Assembly: GCA_936432065.2 (NCBI GenBank)
Contig: OW386289.2
Coordinates: 34,677,903 to 34,741,902 of the forward strand
Length of the DNA stretch: 64,000 bases
Source: Rutpela maculata
Taxonomy: Eukaryota; Arthropoda; Insecta; Coleoptera; Cerambycidae
Direction: 5' to 3'
The notes under the pieces were generated by a model. The model was not told the origin of the DNA. It was given only the letters and a program-made list of their open reading frames with translations, and made no database searches. This document shows positions 12,881-25,396 of this stretch, in pieces (position 1 is the stretch's first letter; every line of letters starts with the position of its first letter). The translations under genes were made by a program, and so were the position numbers.

Positions 12881-14400
12881 TAACACCATTTTATTAACAT
12901 TTTTTTTTTAATTATTAAAGCAGTCATTTTATTTTTTTATTTTTGACCTCAAATTTGAAATAGGCGACCAAGAAAATCTTGGGTAACAGTTGTGTACCAG
13001 AAATTCCTATATATTAACTAAATTTTTTAACTGTTTATAATTTGTTTATAGCATTTTTAATTTTTTTTTGTCAAAATGTATTTTTTTTGTGATAACCTAT
13101 CAAAATTATTTGTATTTGCGTTAATAATTAAGAAAAAAAATACCTCACTTTTAATATTTTGTTAATTTTATCAACAATAATTTGTTTAAATAATGAATGA
13201 GGCAAAAGCAGACTTTTTTAATGGATAAACATTTTTATGTCATTAAGAACCCATTAAGGAAGGTTTCATCCAAATAGGTCTAGGTTATTCTCTGAGATTT
13301 TAGCTGTTTTACGTTTAACATGACTCCACTACATAGGTTCATTTAATAAGAGCTTAAATCGTACATAAATAATCCTTTACTATTCTCAAACACATTCCTT
13401 TATTACTTAATTACTTTACCTTCATCTACTAAAATTTAATCTACTTGAAAGTCACAGTAATAAATCATGAACTTAACATCACGAGTAAATTGAAAAATCT
13501 AAAACTATCATATCAAGCTAAGACTAATTATATCAGTAACTTTTTGACAGCACCCAACTACAAATTTGATAATACCTTCGATCAGAGGAGTAACTTATAT
13601 ATTGTGTTAATTACGATCCCATTGTCATTATCGTGTCTCACACAGCTTGTTTCACAGCGTATTGACTTGAATCAAGTCGGTGATTGCATACCATTTGCAA
13701 CTCACTCAAGCAAGTATAATACTCCAGTACTCCAGCTGTGTCACTCGGGACAAGATAAGGGATTACCTCCTTTCACACATGTATGCACATACGAACGGAA
13801 GTGACTATTTCATCCCTCAAGGAAATTTCCTATTCAAATTCATTTATGAATTGCTGCTTTATTTTTAGCACCGTGGATTAGTATGTTAAAACAGAATCCC
13901 GATCTTATAAAATTGTAATATACAGGATGTTTTACCTAAAACTACACACACCAATAACTTCTAAACCAAAGATGGTACATGAAATCTGCGAAAAGGTTTA
14001 TGGAGTGGGATTTACATACTATTATTTAGGGCATAAATAACGCCGTCGCGTCGTTTGTTACACTTTTGGAGTCACAATGCTAAGAAGTAATTTTTAATTC
14101 TAAACATTTTTTCATTTAAGTGAGTACTATTTGAGTTATTTCACTTCATACTTTTAAAAAGTAAAATAGTAAAATTAATCTAGTTTTTAGGCCAATAATT
14201 TTAAAATTATGAACAATATTTAAAGTTTATCAAAAGAGTCATGGACGGACACTTACAAAATTTTATTTGGTGTATTTGATTTATTTCACTTCATGCTTTT
14301 AAAGTTAAATCCCACTTAATAGCAAAATTAATCTAGCTGCTTTGCACTAGCAACATCAAGCGTCACTCACAAACAGAAAAACTGAAAATTAATTTTTTTT
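12881..14400. other. AT-rich stretch without recognised genes
   Basis: A 119-codon open frame at 13445-13804 has no family resemblance and no conserved copy. From 13918, TACAGGATGTTTTACCTAAA resembles the start of many mariner-type MITEs, but no opposite terminus was identified. Confidence 0.35.
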
Positions 14401-14775
14401 GGGGCGTAGATGCGTTTTCACTGTGATGTATCTCGATACTCCAGTGAAGCAACGTGCAGCGCGGTTAGTAGTTGGATGGGTGACCCATCTTGGGAAACAC
14501 AGCGATCTCGTCCCACCTTCTAGCGGCTTGTATGTCAGTGTATACGCGGAAGCTGCGTAATTTCAAGACGAGGATTACGTAGTGGATATACCATCCTTCG
14601 GAGGGGATGTAAAACAGGCGGTCCCTTGTCTATTAAATATTAGGCAAGTAAATGATCCCTACTCTTCTTAAAGGAAGAGGTTCGGCAAAATTTCCAGGTT
14701 GGGAGTAGCTCGTCTCCTGGTAGCGGAAACAGGCCGACGTTAAATAAATAGATAAAAAAAATAAATAATTTTTTT
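14401..14775 (+). mobile_element. SINE with 5S-rRNA-derived head
   Basis: Positions about 14440-14502 (GAAGCAACGTGCAGCGCGG, TTAGTAGTTGGATGGGTGAC, then TTGGGAAACAC) match the internal promoter half of animal 5S rRNA (GTTAAGCAACGT..GGGCGCGGTTAGTACTTGGATGGGTGACCG..TGGGAACAC) with few differences. The body contains CCATCCTTCGGAGGGGATGT and AAAACAGGCGGTCCCTTG, also usual in insect 5S-derived SINEs. The element ends in an A/T-rich tail TTAAATAAATAGATAAAAAA. The 5S half is truncated and mutated, so this is a retrotransposed SINE and not a 5S gene. Confidence 0.82.
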
Positions 14776-15384
14776 AATAAAGAATGCTTTTTTATTTAAA
14801 TATTGGAGCCCAGAAAGGATTTGTGAAAAGTAGATAATATAATAGCACATTGTATATCCCGGCTTGGGTTGGGAAAGTAACTTTCTCGGACTATTTTCTG
14901 CTTGTTGCTTACCAACGGACTAAAATACTAGAATAGCGTTATTTTGGGATCTGAAATTGCGCCGAGAAAGTAGACATTCTTGATCGATTTCAGTTTTCAT
15001 ATTATATACTAGTAACGAGAAAAAACACATAATTAAAAAAAACATATTTTTTAATCTAAATTCAACGATCAATATATCAAGTCAATAAAATAATGAAAAC
15101 AATAACTAAGCGAAAAACAAGAATTTTAACCAGGAATTTATAACCGTCATAGTAGCTAATATTTTTAACAAAAAGCATCACTATTGTATTGTAACACTCA
15201 TTGTAATAAGACAGGTCTACAAAAAAAGAAAAAATTCTGCTCCAAGGACTAAACCTACCATGTATTTTTGTGTGCTGAATCCGAATTTTCAATTTAAAAA
15301 ATTTTCTAACGCATAGATTTCTAGTAAATTCCGGTTTTTATTATCAAAATACCGTATTTTTGTTTATTTATAATACATTAAACT
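14776..15384. other. AT-rich stretch without recognised genes
   Basis: Several short open frames, none with a motif; no repeat partner identified. Confidence 0.35.
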
Positions 15385-15995
15385 TTATTATTTTTAGCAA
15401 AAATTGCATAGCTGATTTTTAAATTTTCTTTTAAATATTTACTTACTTTAATCATTCGTTAAATTTCAGGAAAGATAAATTCAAGTCATATTATTCATAC
15501 ATATTATTCTATTTCTCCAGTTCAACCTAAACCAGCAAGCAAATCAATAATAAGAAAAAGTGGTGGTACAATTAAGACGCATGTCACAAAATTAAAACAA
15601 ATGACAAATAGTACAGGAATTACATTATACAGATAATGGCAACCAAGCACGTATACGTAGCAGATTGAATGCGCAACAATTCAAAAGAATTTAAATGGTG
15701 GTGGCTGGATCGAGACAGCTATCACATGCTAAAACCCCGCCCGTTGTACGTACTTGCCTACCGCTATCTGTATATGCGTTCCGATGGCTTTTCTAAGTTC
15801 CAAGGTTAAGTCATTCTTATTATAAAACTTAACATGCCGTACGTAGAATTTATTTTCTGCATGAATAAGGTTTAATTAATTTGAATTAAATTTTTTTTGG
15901 TTTGACTTTATTAATGAATGATTAAAATAAGTAAATACTTTAAAAATATATACAACCAGCTATCATGCAATTTTTGCTGAAAACAATAAATTTTT
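15385..15995. mobile_element. Inverted-repeat (MITE-like) element
   Basis: 15405-15470 (GCAAAAATTGCATAGCTG, then AATATTTACTTACTTTAATC and ATTCGTTAA) is matched in reverse complement by 15905-15985 (AATGATTAAAATAAGTAAAT, then CAGCTATCATGCAATTTTTG). The arms are about 80 bp and flank about 430 bp of non-coding sequence. Outer ends not resolved. Confidence 0.6.
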
Positions 15996-16092
15996 TTTTA
16001 TTGGTACCCTATTTTGCTTATTTAAAGTACGCCTCAGAGTGTTTAAATCCAAGTTTTAAAAACGCGCGTGTTTTAAAGTTACCATGGCAACA

Positions 16093-16251
16093 TCAAAGGT
16101 AAGCAAGTACAACTCGTTCATCTGTATCTGTTACCTTTTGCTTTTCCATCCATTTGATGAACTTGTATTCTTTTTTATAAGCGTCTTCTGATTTTTGCGG
16201 TATTAACCGCGATTCTGCTTTTCTATTTAAGTAATCAATGTTAGAACTCAT
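16093..16251 (-). pseudogene. Possible tyrosine-recombinase N-terminal fragment
   Basis: 53 codons: MSSNIDYLNRKAESRLIPQK, then SEDAYKKEYKFIKWMEKQKV and TDTDERVVLAYL before a stop. The pattern (a start, xLIPxKSxxxYxxxYxxFxxW, then xxVxxxxExVLLAYL) resembles the SAM-like DNA-binding N-terminal domain of tyrosine recombinase/integrase-like proteins that are multi-copy in insect genomes. No catalytic domain (Arg...His-x-x-Arg...Tyr) follows. The hairpin at 16474-16591 and the related CGCGCGTGTTTTAAAG near 16062 share sequence, so they may belong to the same element. Family call is from memory of the general pattern and is uncertain. Confidence 0.4.
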
Positions 16252-16473
16252 TTTAAAGCAATATACAATCAGTGACAAATGTAGTGACAATAATTAATCC
16301 CATGTGACAGATTGCAAATTAATTTTTGTTTTCTCATTTTCATGACACTGACAGGTATCCTGATGTCACATCACGAATTTAACCATTTTACATTCTTAAT
16401 TCTTATTTCCATTTTTTGTAGTAATAATACCAGTATTTATGATTTCAAAGTGTACCAATAAAAAAAATAGCGT

Positions 16474-16591
16474 AAAGTATTCGTGGATAACTGGTCTTTA
16501 AAACACTTGCTCTCTTTCGAGCACTCCGGCTGCGCCGTCGTGCTCGAAAAATCGCGCGTGTTTTAAAGACCTTAATATCCACTTATACTTT
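16474..16591. repeat. 118-bp hairpin with 33-bp arms
   Basis: AAAGTATTCGTGGATAACTG then GTCTTTAAAACAC on the left pairs with GTGTTTTAAAGACCTTAATA then TCCACTTATACTTT on the right. Inside, CGAGCAC...GTGCTCG forms a second GC-rich stem. It could be an element terminus or a remnant of a recombinase-type element. Confidence 0.75.
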
Positions 16592-16817
16592 AATATACTA
16601 TTAATGTATTATAAATAAACGAAAATTATCTATTCTACTTTCTCTCACATTAGTGTTCATTGACTAGACACAACTGCAATTTTTTATCTTGAAAAATAAA
16701 ATCAACTTTGTTTTGTACCAAAATTATGATGTACCCGTTCAATGTTCTATCAATCAAAGCACGTACTTACTTACTAAGATAGTGAATTTTAACAAAGCTA
16801 CTTATGTATGGGAGGTC

Positions 16818-16997
16818 CACTAGTTCCAGTCTTTGGAGCTATCTATCGGACAAACTGCCCATAATTTGAAGTTTGGCCAAAGGAAGTTATTGTTCAGAAT
16901 CAGTTGAATTACACTAGTTCCAGTCTTTGGAGCTATCTATCGGACAAACTGCCCATAATTTGAAGTTTGGCCAAAGGAAGTTATTGTTCAGAATCAT
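16818..16997 (+). repeat. Tandem duplication, 94-bp unit, two copies
   Basis: CACTAGTTCCAGTCTTTGGA to GTTATTGTTCAGAATCA is repeated without visible mismatch (16818-16911, 16912-16997), followed by ATATC repeats. Either very recent or an assembly artefact. GTCTTTGGAGCTATC recurs inverted at 17463-17477, hinting at a surrounding inverted-repeat element. Confidence 0.9.
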
Positions 16998-16999
16998 AT

Positions 17000-19900
17000 C
17001 ATATCATATCGAAAATTCATCAAATTTGACAGGCCATCAATTTACCTATAAAACGGGCGATGTCCTATAAAAAGGTTTTAAATGAAGGATCACGCCAATC
17101 CGAATAACTCGGGAGCACAATATCTGGGCTTGGCGTGAAATTCATCCACTTTCGCCATAAATACATATATCAATTTCTTCTGCATCTGTAAACTGAATCA
17201 TTGCACCTTGAATAAAGAAATTTCTATTCTATTTAGTCACACTAAAGAAACGGCTCTGACATACTGGGTTACTATACCTTAGCCGGAAAAGGAGAAAGGG
17301 GAAGTGTGTGTGGGTGCGTGCGTGCGTGGGTGTAACAGTTTAAATTTGGAAGAGGTGTAATTCAAAATATTTCTTACAAAGGTTTACCATATCAACGTCG
17401 TTCAATGACATGTGCCGCTATACACTATTGACAGTTCAATTTATCACCATCCCCCTTTCCCGGATAGCTCCAAAGACCAAAGGTATAGACTCATGATTCT
17501 TAAGGAATATTACAGTTAGCTAACACAATCAACTAGATTAATTTTACTATTAAGTAGAATTCGACTTTAAAAGCATTAATTAATTATCGTGTTAAATACA
17601 AATGCTGTGCGATGTAAAAGTCCTGTCTATCTGTTAAAAATGATGTTGTGCAACCTGTAAGTACTCTTTCCTGTTCTCTTCACACCCACGGAAGGAATTA
17701 CACCGTTTGTGTCTAGTTAAATAACTCAGGTTTTACGTAGCCCATAAGGCATATTGTTTTTCCGTTCATGTCTAGCGAAAAATGTCAAATTATAAGTAAC
17801 ATACATATAGCATAGCTAGGCAATAAGGTTTATTGTTTTTCCGTTTATGTCTCGCTTAAACTTGATGTTATAAGTAACCTACATAGCCTAAAGGGCTTAT
17901 TACTTTTTATGTAATATATTTTCTTGTTATACTGTTATGTACGTGTTTTTGTTCTTCTCTAATTTTTTTTTTAAATTCAGACCGCCTGTTTTTTCTAATT
18001 TCTTTACGCAAAATAACATTGTTAACAAATTGGTGGCCATAAAAACCAAAACTTTGCACAGTTCCTTTCAATTTTTCATACTAATTGACTTACTGTTTTG
18101 GTTCGTCAACCAATAAAATCAAATACAAATAATCTCTCTCGCCCCCTGAAGACTTTTGCTCGGGAATTACCTTGATTCCACTGAATTTTACCGAGATTCA
18201 GTTTCTACATAACTTATAAAGCACAATATAAAAATGTTATTACATGGAAAAATTGTTTTCCCAGTAGCGAGCGTGTAAGAGTTATATAAACTGATTTTTA
18301 GATAACTGTAACCCACTCGGATTAACAGGGCTCGGATGACGATTCTAAATCACCCTGTACATTGGCTCTTAGAATTACGAAACCGCTCCAAGGGCACCTC
18401 TTTATTCTAGACCATAAAAGAAATTTCAAAGGATGGCCTACAACTTGACACAATTCACAATAGTGTAGTAAATTGAGCTTCTACATTGTCTGTATTGATT
18501 GGGGAAGTAACGGAACGATTGACTGATTCTTGGGTATAAACTTATTAGTCATTCACGTACACTGATATTATATACAGCTCAATTTCAGCTGTGGATGTTT
18601 AATATTCAAGTCTTCCTAAGGACTGATATTAAATTAGGATTCCTTTAAACTTTCCTATGCAGCAATCTCGGTTTATTTGCAGTCATAAATTGCGTTTTCA
18701 ATTCAGAAATATAAAATCTGCTGCAACGAAAACATCATATATATTGGTCTATTCTTAGATCAATTTCTGTTTTAGATTTATTCAGATTCGGGTGCATGCA
18801 ACGCTGAATATCTGGGGCGGAACTCGCATTCAAATAAGAGATACGAGCTACGAAAGCGATAAACTTAAAATGAGGGTGAAACTTATGTAGTCCTGGATTA
18901 GATGTTGAGGAGTCAAAAATGGGGCTAAATGTTCTTGTTCACAATGAGAATTTCCTGTAGGGAACTTTTGAATGCGCTACTCATGCTCAAATAGAATAAT
19001 GGAATAATAATAATAAAAAATACAAAGTTTTCTGCTCTTTTTGTATTTCTACATTCTAAAGTAACTGCGGATAATTTCAGTGTCTTTCTTAAGGGAAGTG
19101 GATAAAGAATCAAATTTGACTTCGAATTCGAATTTTGTATCATCATCATTATTTATACAGTCACACTGCTGAACAAAAGTCTACCTAAATTGCTGCAGCC
19201 TCTATTTTGATTTACCTAAATTCAGTTTGCTGCTACTCTTTCAACGTCCTCGGCCAAACGGCTAGGTACTCTGCTTCTATTTCAGTAGGCATTAGGTCTT
19301 GGTCGACATCTTGTATTTTTTTTAGTTCATCGTCGATACATGTCCAGCCCAGTGCCATTATAGATGTAAAATATTCCCAATAGCTTACTTTCAGATTAGA
19401 AGTTTTAAATAGCAACCACGACAGCTCTTACAGTCGTAGCCGGGGGGGGGTGGGTTCACTCAAGAAGATTTTCATTTGGTGATGTACTTATTCGTTGTTT
19501 TTTTTTGTTGTTGGTAACCAAAATGCACGAGCTATTTTTTCGGGCGCCAGCCGCTCGGTATAGATCGACAAGGAAGGGGAGTGACAAAACACACAAAATT
19601 ATTTTAAACACTGGAGATAATCGTAATAAATAATTTAATAAATATATATGGTGATAAAGTAGATAACAAACAGTGACCCAATAAAATGCTGAGCAGTATT
19701 AACATACAAATATAAATATAAAAAATGAACAATAACAAATTTAGGTGATCGTGAGATCAGCTCTACCAAGAAGATTTAATTAATTGTCTCTTAGATACGG
19801 AACGCGCCCCTACTGTTAGAAATTTACTTTTTGACAGCCACCTTCTTTAAAGAAAATTGACAACAAAAATGAAAGTAGGTGAAAAGATTGATAATAAATG

Positions 19901-21487
19901 ATAAATTTAACGTACTTGGAAATGTTATAATGCTATTTCGGCGATTGCCCACTTGAACAACAGGTAGGTTAAATAATATTAAAACATAAGATAATGCACA
20001 AGCCAAATGTGTGGTAGTATCCTAAAGTTTAAAGAAATACAGAAGTGCATATCATGAGTGATAAATGAGCACTACTTAGACGCTGGTAAAAGCTAGACTA
20101 AGTTTTGTTTTGTTCTAGATTGTCTACAAAAGTTTAATACCCAAATAACAGCTGCTTAGTGAGTTTACAAGATCTTACAAAAATACGTCACCGACAGTAA
20201 ATATAACAAATTTCCATGGATTGGCAGAGTTTCACCACGGACTGGTGGGGTGCCAATTGCTCCTCGCTGTTGTGTAAATTAATGGTAGGCCCCTTGGGCT
20301 GAGACGCACGTAATAAAAAGATGGACTTACAGTCTCCTCGTTGAGTGAGTTAATCCTTCTACTTGCACCTTATTCGGTCGCGATCCTTGGTGGAGCTGTT
20401 AGGTACGACCCAGAAACAACGGCAGGTTATGAGCTGTTCTACTGGACCAGGTAACCTTCCATGCGGAGGCGTCACACAAGATTAATACTCTTGTTCTTAA
20501 AATGTTTCCACGCAGTGGATAAAATGATGCTTGCTTAGCAGGATACTTAGATGGCTTCGGCTCTCAATACCAGAGTGATCATACCAGGATGATTTTAAGA
20601 CAGTTATATTTAGACTTGAATGATTATGAAATTTTAGGTGTATGAAAGATTTACATTCAAGAGTAGCAAAAGGACCTGGAATGAAATATTTCTCCAGTAA
20701 ATATCTAACAGGAAAATTAAAATGAGTAGCAACGAACTCACCCTAGTTCTTATGAGGTCCTAACACTTCACAAATCAGAAGAGAAATGCCAGGAAATTCT
20801 AGATTTCAAAATGGTTATCTTTTTTGCCTCTCCCAGGTTTTTTGTTCAAAAAAACTTATAACATGCTACTTTACAGATTTTAAACTGTCAAATCAATATC
20901 AAAACAAAGTGCAATTTAACACTAAAGTTATTTAAATTATATACTTGTTTGAATTGCCTCAAATAAGCTAAAGGTAAAGCCAGAAACATTTTAAGAACTT
21001 TTGCCTAAAATTTTGAAACTCATTGTTTATTAATTTGAACTTGTCATAACCTAGCCTGTTTGTTTCCGTTTCAGGTCCTTAAATTGAAATGTTAAATAGA
21101 AAAAGGGACATAGCACACGGGATGACAGGACAAGTCAATTTTCAACCGTTACACACCCCCTATTTGTCTGATGATTTCATTTGGAATTCGATCTTTAAAA
21201 CGATAATACATAGACTCGATTTTACACTGCATGAATGGTCTTCTGCCTAAGAGTTCCCGCTCCATAAATAAGTATAGGGAGTATAGATTGATCAAATAGT
21301 CTTCTTTTTAAACACATTGGGAGGTCAGACTTAAAAATATATCTGACTTTGACTAAAATTTGTAGTAGAAGGTCCAACTTTCGTCAGTCAGTAACTTTGA
21401 ACTAGACCAAATAATCGTAGCAAAAGTAGCCGGGCTTGCTTTGAAATATTTGTCAATCGAACCGTAATGTAGCAATGAAGTTGTTGG
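17000..21487. other. Long stretch with no recognised genes
   Basis: Scattered short open frames (18925-19149, 19233-19415 and 19824-20006 on the minus strand) show no family motif. A segment at 17040-17225 has CCTATAAAAAGG and later TTGAATAAAGAAATTTC, which could be promoter and poly(A) parts of an LTR, but no partner was found. At 17305-17332 there is a short GT/GC-rich simple repeat. I see no tRNA, rRNA or transposase similarity. Confidence 0.35.
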
Positions 21488-21810
21488 TCAAAGAGGACAT
21501 GAGTGGATGCGCGAAACCAATGCCAAGGGTACGGACATGCCGACAATGCTACGCTGCTAAAGATGCAGGTCGCAGTTTCAGTTAATGCATCGATGCCATC
21601 AATTTGTAAAACAAACATTTAAATGTGACTGCACATACCGAGGATGCTAGCATCAGTTCACCCTGCTAGCATCCTAGGTATGTGCGGTCACATTTGAATG
21701 TACAGGTCTGTTTTACAAATTGATGGCATCGATATATCGACTGAGACTGTGACCTGCATTTCTAGCAGCGTAGCATCTTTGGCATGTACGTACCCTAAGA
21801 ACAACCACGA
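21488..21810. repeat. Palindrome, arms about 145 bp
   Basis: The arms meet at about 21656: GAGGATGCTAGCA, a short spacer CAGTTCACCC, then TGCTAGCATCC. They extend through TTTGTAAAACA / TGTTTTACAAA and ATGGCATCGAT to AATGCTACGCTGCTA / TAGCAGCGTAGCAT. The mirror-image peptides LQIDGIDALTETATC and LQIDGIDISTETVTC come from the two arms and are not evidence of a gene. Confidence 0.85.
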
Positions 21811-22675
21811 ATCGGGAAGAAAACCACCTGCGAACTTTGGCTTTAGCGACGGATTTCCCACGAAGGCCAGTGTGAAATCACTTAAAATTCGGTGTGTAAT
21901 GTAAATTTTAATTCATTATTTTACACTTAATTCTAGCAAGAAATAACTCAGGGGCTGGTAGAAATTAATGATTTCGGTCTCATTTATATTACACGGAACA
22001 AAAGATAATATAATCGGTACCTACGTAATACATAAGGTATGTTAGGCGCAACCAATTTTAGTTTACATTTTGTTCCGTAGTTATTGTGGCACCAGCTTTA
22101 CTCCTGTTGCAATAAACAACAAAAATTTTAACAGACGTTACTACAGGCAACATTTTACAGAAATCAGACATTCAAATAGATGTATCTTTTTACCAATGAG
22201 GTATCAATTTTATGATACAGATAGACCTCTAACAAAAGTAAACTTGAACGTTAATCTACATAAATGACGGTATTTTGCATCTCGGGTATTTTCACAAAAC
22301 TTAAATTTAACACTTTATTTCAAACTCATTACAACAGGACTTAGTTACTCGACCAAACCAACAGGCAAGTCCACTTTCAGCTACAAAATTTCACTCCACT
22401 TTCAACACACTCGATAGCTATCTTCCACCTGTCTGGTAGCTTTCATTCTAAACTAATACTACCACTTGAAGAGTCTAGACCTTATTCATATAATAATTTT
22501 CCGCCGGGTTCGTTGATCATTCGACGCTAACGACGCTTACGAACACTTTTTGTCCCTACATCGATTTCGGCAAATTTGAAACTAAGGGGCGGTATCTTAG
22601 GATCTTGCCTCTGTATAAAAAATACATAGAACATGGGGTGTGTAGGTTACAAAAAATTTGTAACAAAAAGCTAAG

Positions 22676-22885
22676 ATGGTAGTGCCCTCATGGCCGGCAT
22701 GGACACCGCATTTGTATCCAATCGAACATGCCCAGAATATAAGTACTAGAAGGGGCACCCTTAACCCCATCCCCTATTTGAACGATGCACGGCCGCGGCT
22801 CCAAATGACTTGGATGATATCCCACAAGCCGACATTAATCATTTCATTGACGGAGCAAAGGAATGCATTTGAAATCTCGGCGGCA
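22676..22885 (+). pseudogene. Tc1-like transposase, C-terminal remnant
   Basis: VVPSWPAWTPHLYPIEHAQN matches the WPAxSPDLNPIEHxWD catalytic-region motif of Tc1-family DDE transposases; the catalytic aspartate of SPDLNP is replaced by histidine (TPHLYP). In another frame LDDIPQADINHFIDGAKECI follows, matching the usual W..IPQ..I..LI..M..R region near the C-terminus. At least one frameshift separates them and the upstream domains are absent. A dead fragment. Confidence 0.72.
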
Positions 22886-22889
22886 AGTA

Positions 22890-25080
22890 ATAGTTTTGTC
22901 CGTGCTTCACAATGTTTGAAATTTCAATACTTACTTACCACTGGGTGATAATTTTGAGGAAAATTTTAATAAAACTGCTCATGGTGCCCTCAAACCAGTA
23001 TATTATATGAAACCATCTGGATAGTTCATTCTTGATTACACATTATTTTCTCTTACCACTGTTGGCGGTTGCAGTTGGAAATTCGAAAAAAACTAGAATT
23101 TGAAAATGTCTTTTAACCGCTTTTCTGGTCATCTCAGTGATCCTCTTAAGTCTACGAAATCTAGACTTATCTGAATAAAGGAGATGGGGACGCTACAATT
23201 CATAGGGGATAATTTACAATGAAAAATTATTTCGCTGTATATGAGGCTCGAAATCACTTTGCTGGGTGCGCACAGAGTACAAGCTAGATGCGTTAACCAC
23301 TGAGTTACTGAACTTCTCTGTTAGAAATTTTATTAGAATATTTTTTTCTCTCAAAATGATATCTTCCGCGAACAGTTTTACGGATGGTTTCGGAATATCG
23401 TCGAGAAACCTTGCATATGATAAATTCATGTTTAAGTTAAAAAAAATAAATTAGTTTTCTGTTACTTAGAGATGGATTTACATATGCAAGATCGACGATA
23501 TTCCGATATCATTAATAAAACTGTCTGAATTATTCGCAAAAGATATCAGTGTTACAATAAATGAGGACGACTAATATTATCATATATCATTAGCATAACA
23601 AGTTTTTTATTATGTATTCTTATTATTAAACACATAATTTTTTTATGTATTACCATTTCGATGGAGCTTTGTAGAAAATGTATGTATTGTGAAAAATACA
23701 TCTCGTTATTTCAAAAAAATACGTAGGCTGCTCCAAAAAATTTTCAATACGTTTAATCCAAGCAGTTGTTCATTTATATATTATTTATTAATATATCGAA
23801 TTTCTAATCAATTTATACTCTTTTTCTTTATTTGTTGTAATTAGTGCGTACGTAAATACATTATTGTTTAGTGTTACCCTGGTGTTATAATTTCCGAACC
23901 CACGATACAGGGTGTTTACTAAGGGGGGTGACAGCACGTAACATTATCTTTGCCAGTTCGACTACGTTACCCCTTCGATAGAGTTTTGTAAAAAATATAT
24001 GTTATAGCTTATTGTATGGTGTATAATTAGTAAAAGAATACAGGTGGTCGCTAATGGGTAAGTACGTATATAAATTTTTCGAAAAATTCAAAAGCATCAA
24101 TTTTTGTTTTCTTCACGAACAGATTTCATGAAAATATCAGTAATAAATTGTCTTGGGTATATTCACAATATATGTGAAATACAAACACATTGGTTCATTT
24201 GATTAAGAAAAAATTTTTTTTTTGGATTTTCAAAAAAAAATTTTTCCCAGATATTATGAAGTTTTTGAGGTCAAAACTGTTTGTGGTAGTGTCTTACGCA
24301 AAGATACATCACTGGAAGGAACCACACGCAAAAAGGTTGCAAAGGTACGGACACTTATCTTAACCTGCCATGGCCTTTCAAGAAACATTCAAAATATTGG
24401 GAAAAAAGAAGAGGTTAAGATAAAAACTAGCACTGCTTTTACTAACTACTATTATCCAGTACAGTACTAATTCCTATTTTGTTCTGATATTTACAACTTT
24501 TTGTATGCGGAAATATTTCCGCAAACTAGTAGAAAAAATATTTTATTTTCAGTTACACGTTCAATACCTCATATATCCAAAACGTTGCAGATGGTAAGCA
24601 TATTGAATTCACTTTGTACACAAAAAATGTATTTATTTAAATTTAGGCAATGCACTTAATTCCTTAAATATGTTTGTCATATTCTAAGCATTTTAGAGAT
24701 TCATAAAATTGCTGCTTTGAATTTAAAAGCCGTATACCTGAAAACAAAAGTTCTCTCCTCTTCGCAATTTATAACAAGCCAGTTATGTCTGACCTATTTT
24801 AAGATAGCAAAAACGAAGTAGCTAATTTATTCGCGTGCATGGAACGTCCTAATAATGTATGACATCGTTGTAAAAAAAATGCTCTTGAAACATGTCATTT
24901 TCTAATAAAACATATTTGAAAGGTCCCAACTGAGAAGTTTTAAATATTAAAATACAGTGTGTTCCCGGATGGGGTACCCTTGTAAACTTTCTTATTTTTT
25001 ATTTGCCGAGAAAAAGTAATTCTTTATAAAAAGTTTTGCTTGTCTTAGGAAGTCATAGACTGTTGTCAAATTTAAGATAA
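22890..25080. other. AT-rich stretch, minor inverted repeat
   Basis: Around 23350-23425 and 23480-23555 there is a partial inverted repeat containing CGGAATATCGTCGA and TTGCATATG. No coding similarity recognised; the 82-codon frame at 24222-24470 has no motif. Confidence 0.4.
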
Positions 25081-25396
25081 ATTTTACAGGGTATTCTAAA
25101 AATTAGAAAATATGAAATCGACTTTAAGCAAACTACCCTTTTTTACATAAAATCTTATTTTACAATTATGAAGAAAAGCTTAAATATGGAGTTTAGTTGC
25201 AAAATAAGGAAATAATTTTCAAAAAAAAAAAAAATATTTTATTCAACTAAAACTAAAAACTTTTTCTAAATTCTTTATATACAGATGAGATTACATCAAG
25301 TGATGCCATGGAATAATGTCAATGTCAGTTTAATAGATATTTATTCGTATTTTGCATTTTCTAAAAAAAATATTAATTACTGATTATTTAATTATT

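Noticed and set aside
13445..13804. 119-codon open frame as a host gene
   Set aside because: No domain, no conserved copy, no splice-site or codon-use support visible by eye.
14430..14510. Functional 5S rRNA gene
   Set aside because: Only the 3' half resembles 5S, with mismatches, and it continues into a SINE body with an A/T tail.
19233..19415. Minus-strand 60-codon open frame with WEYFTSIMALGWTCIDDE
   Set aside because: Looks protein-like but I could not match it to any family or find a second copy.
21388..21904. Pair of similar peptides LQIDGID... on opposite strands
   Set aside because: They are mirror products of the palindrome arms; no domain and no further copies seen.
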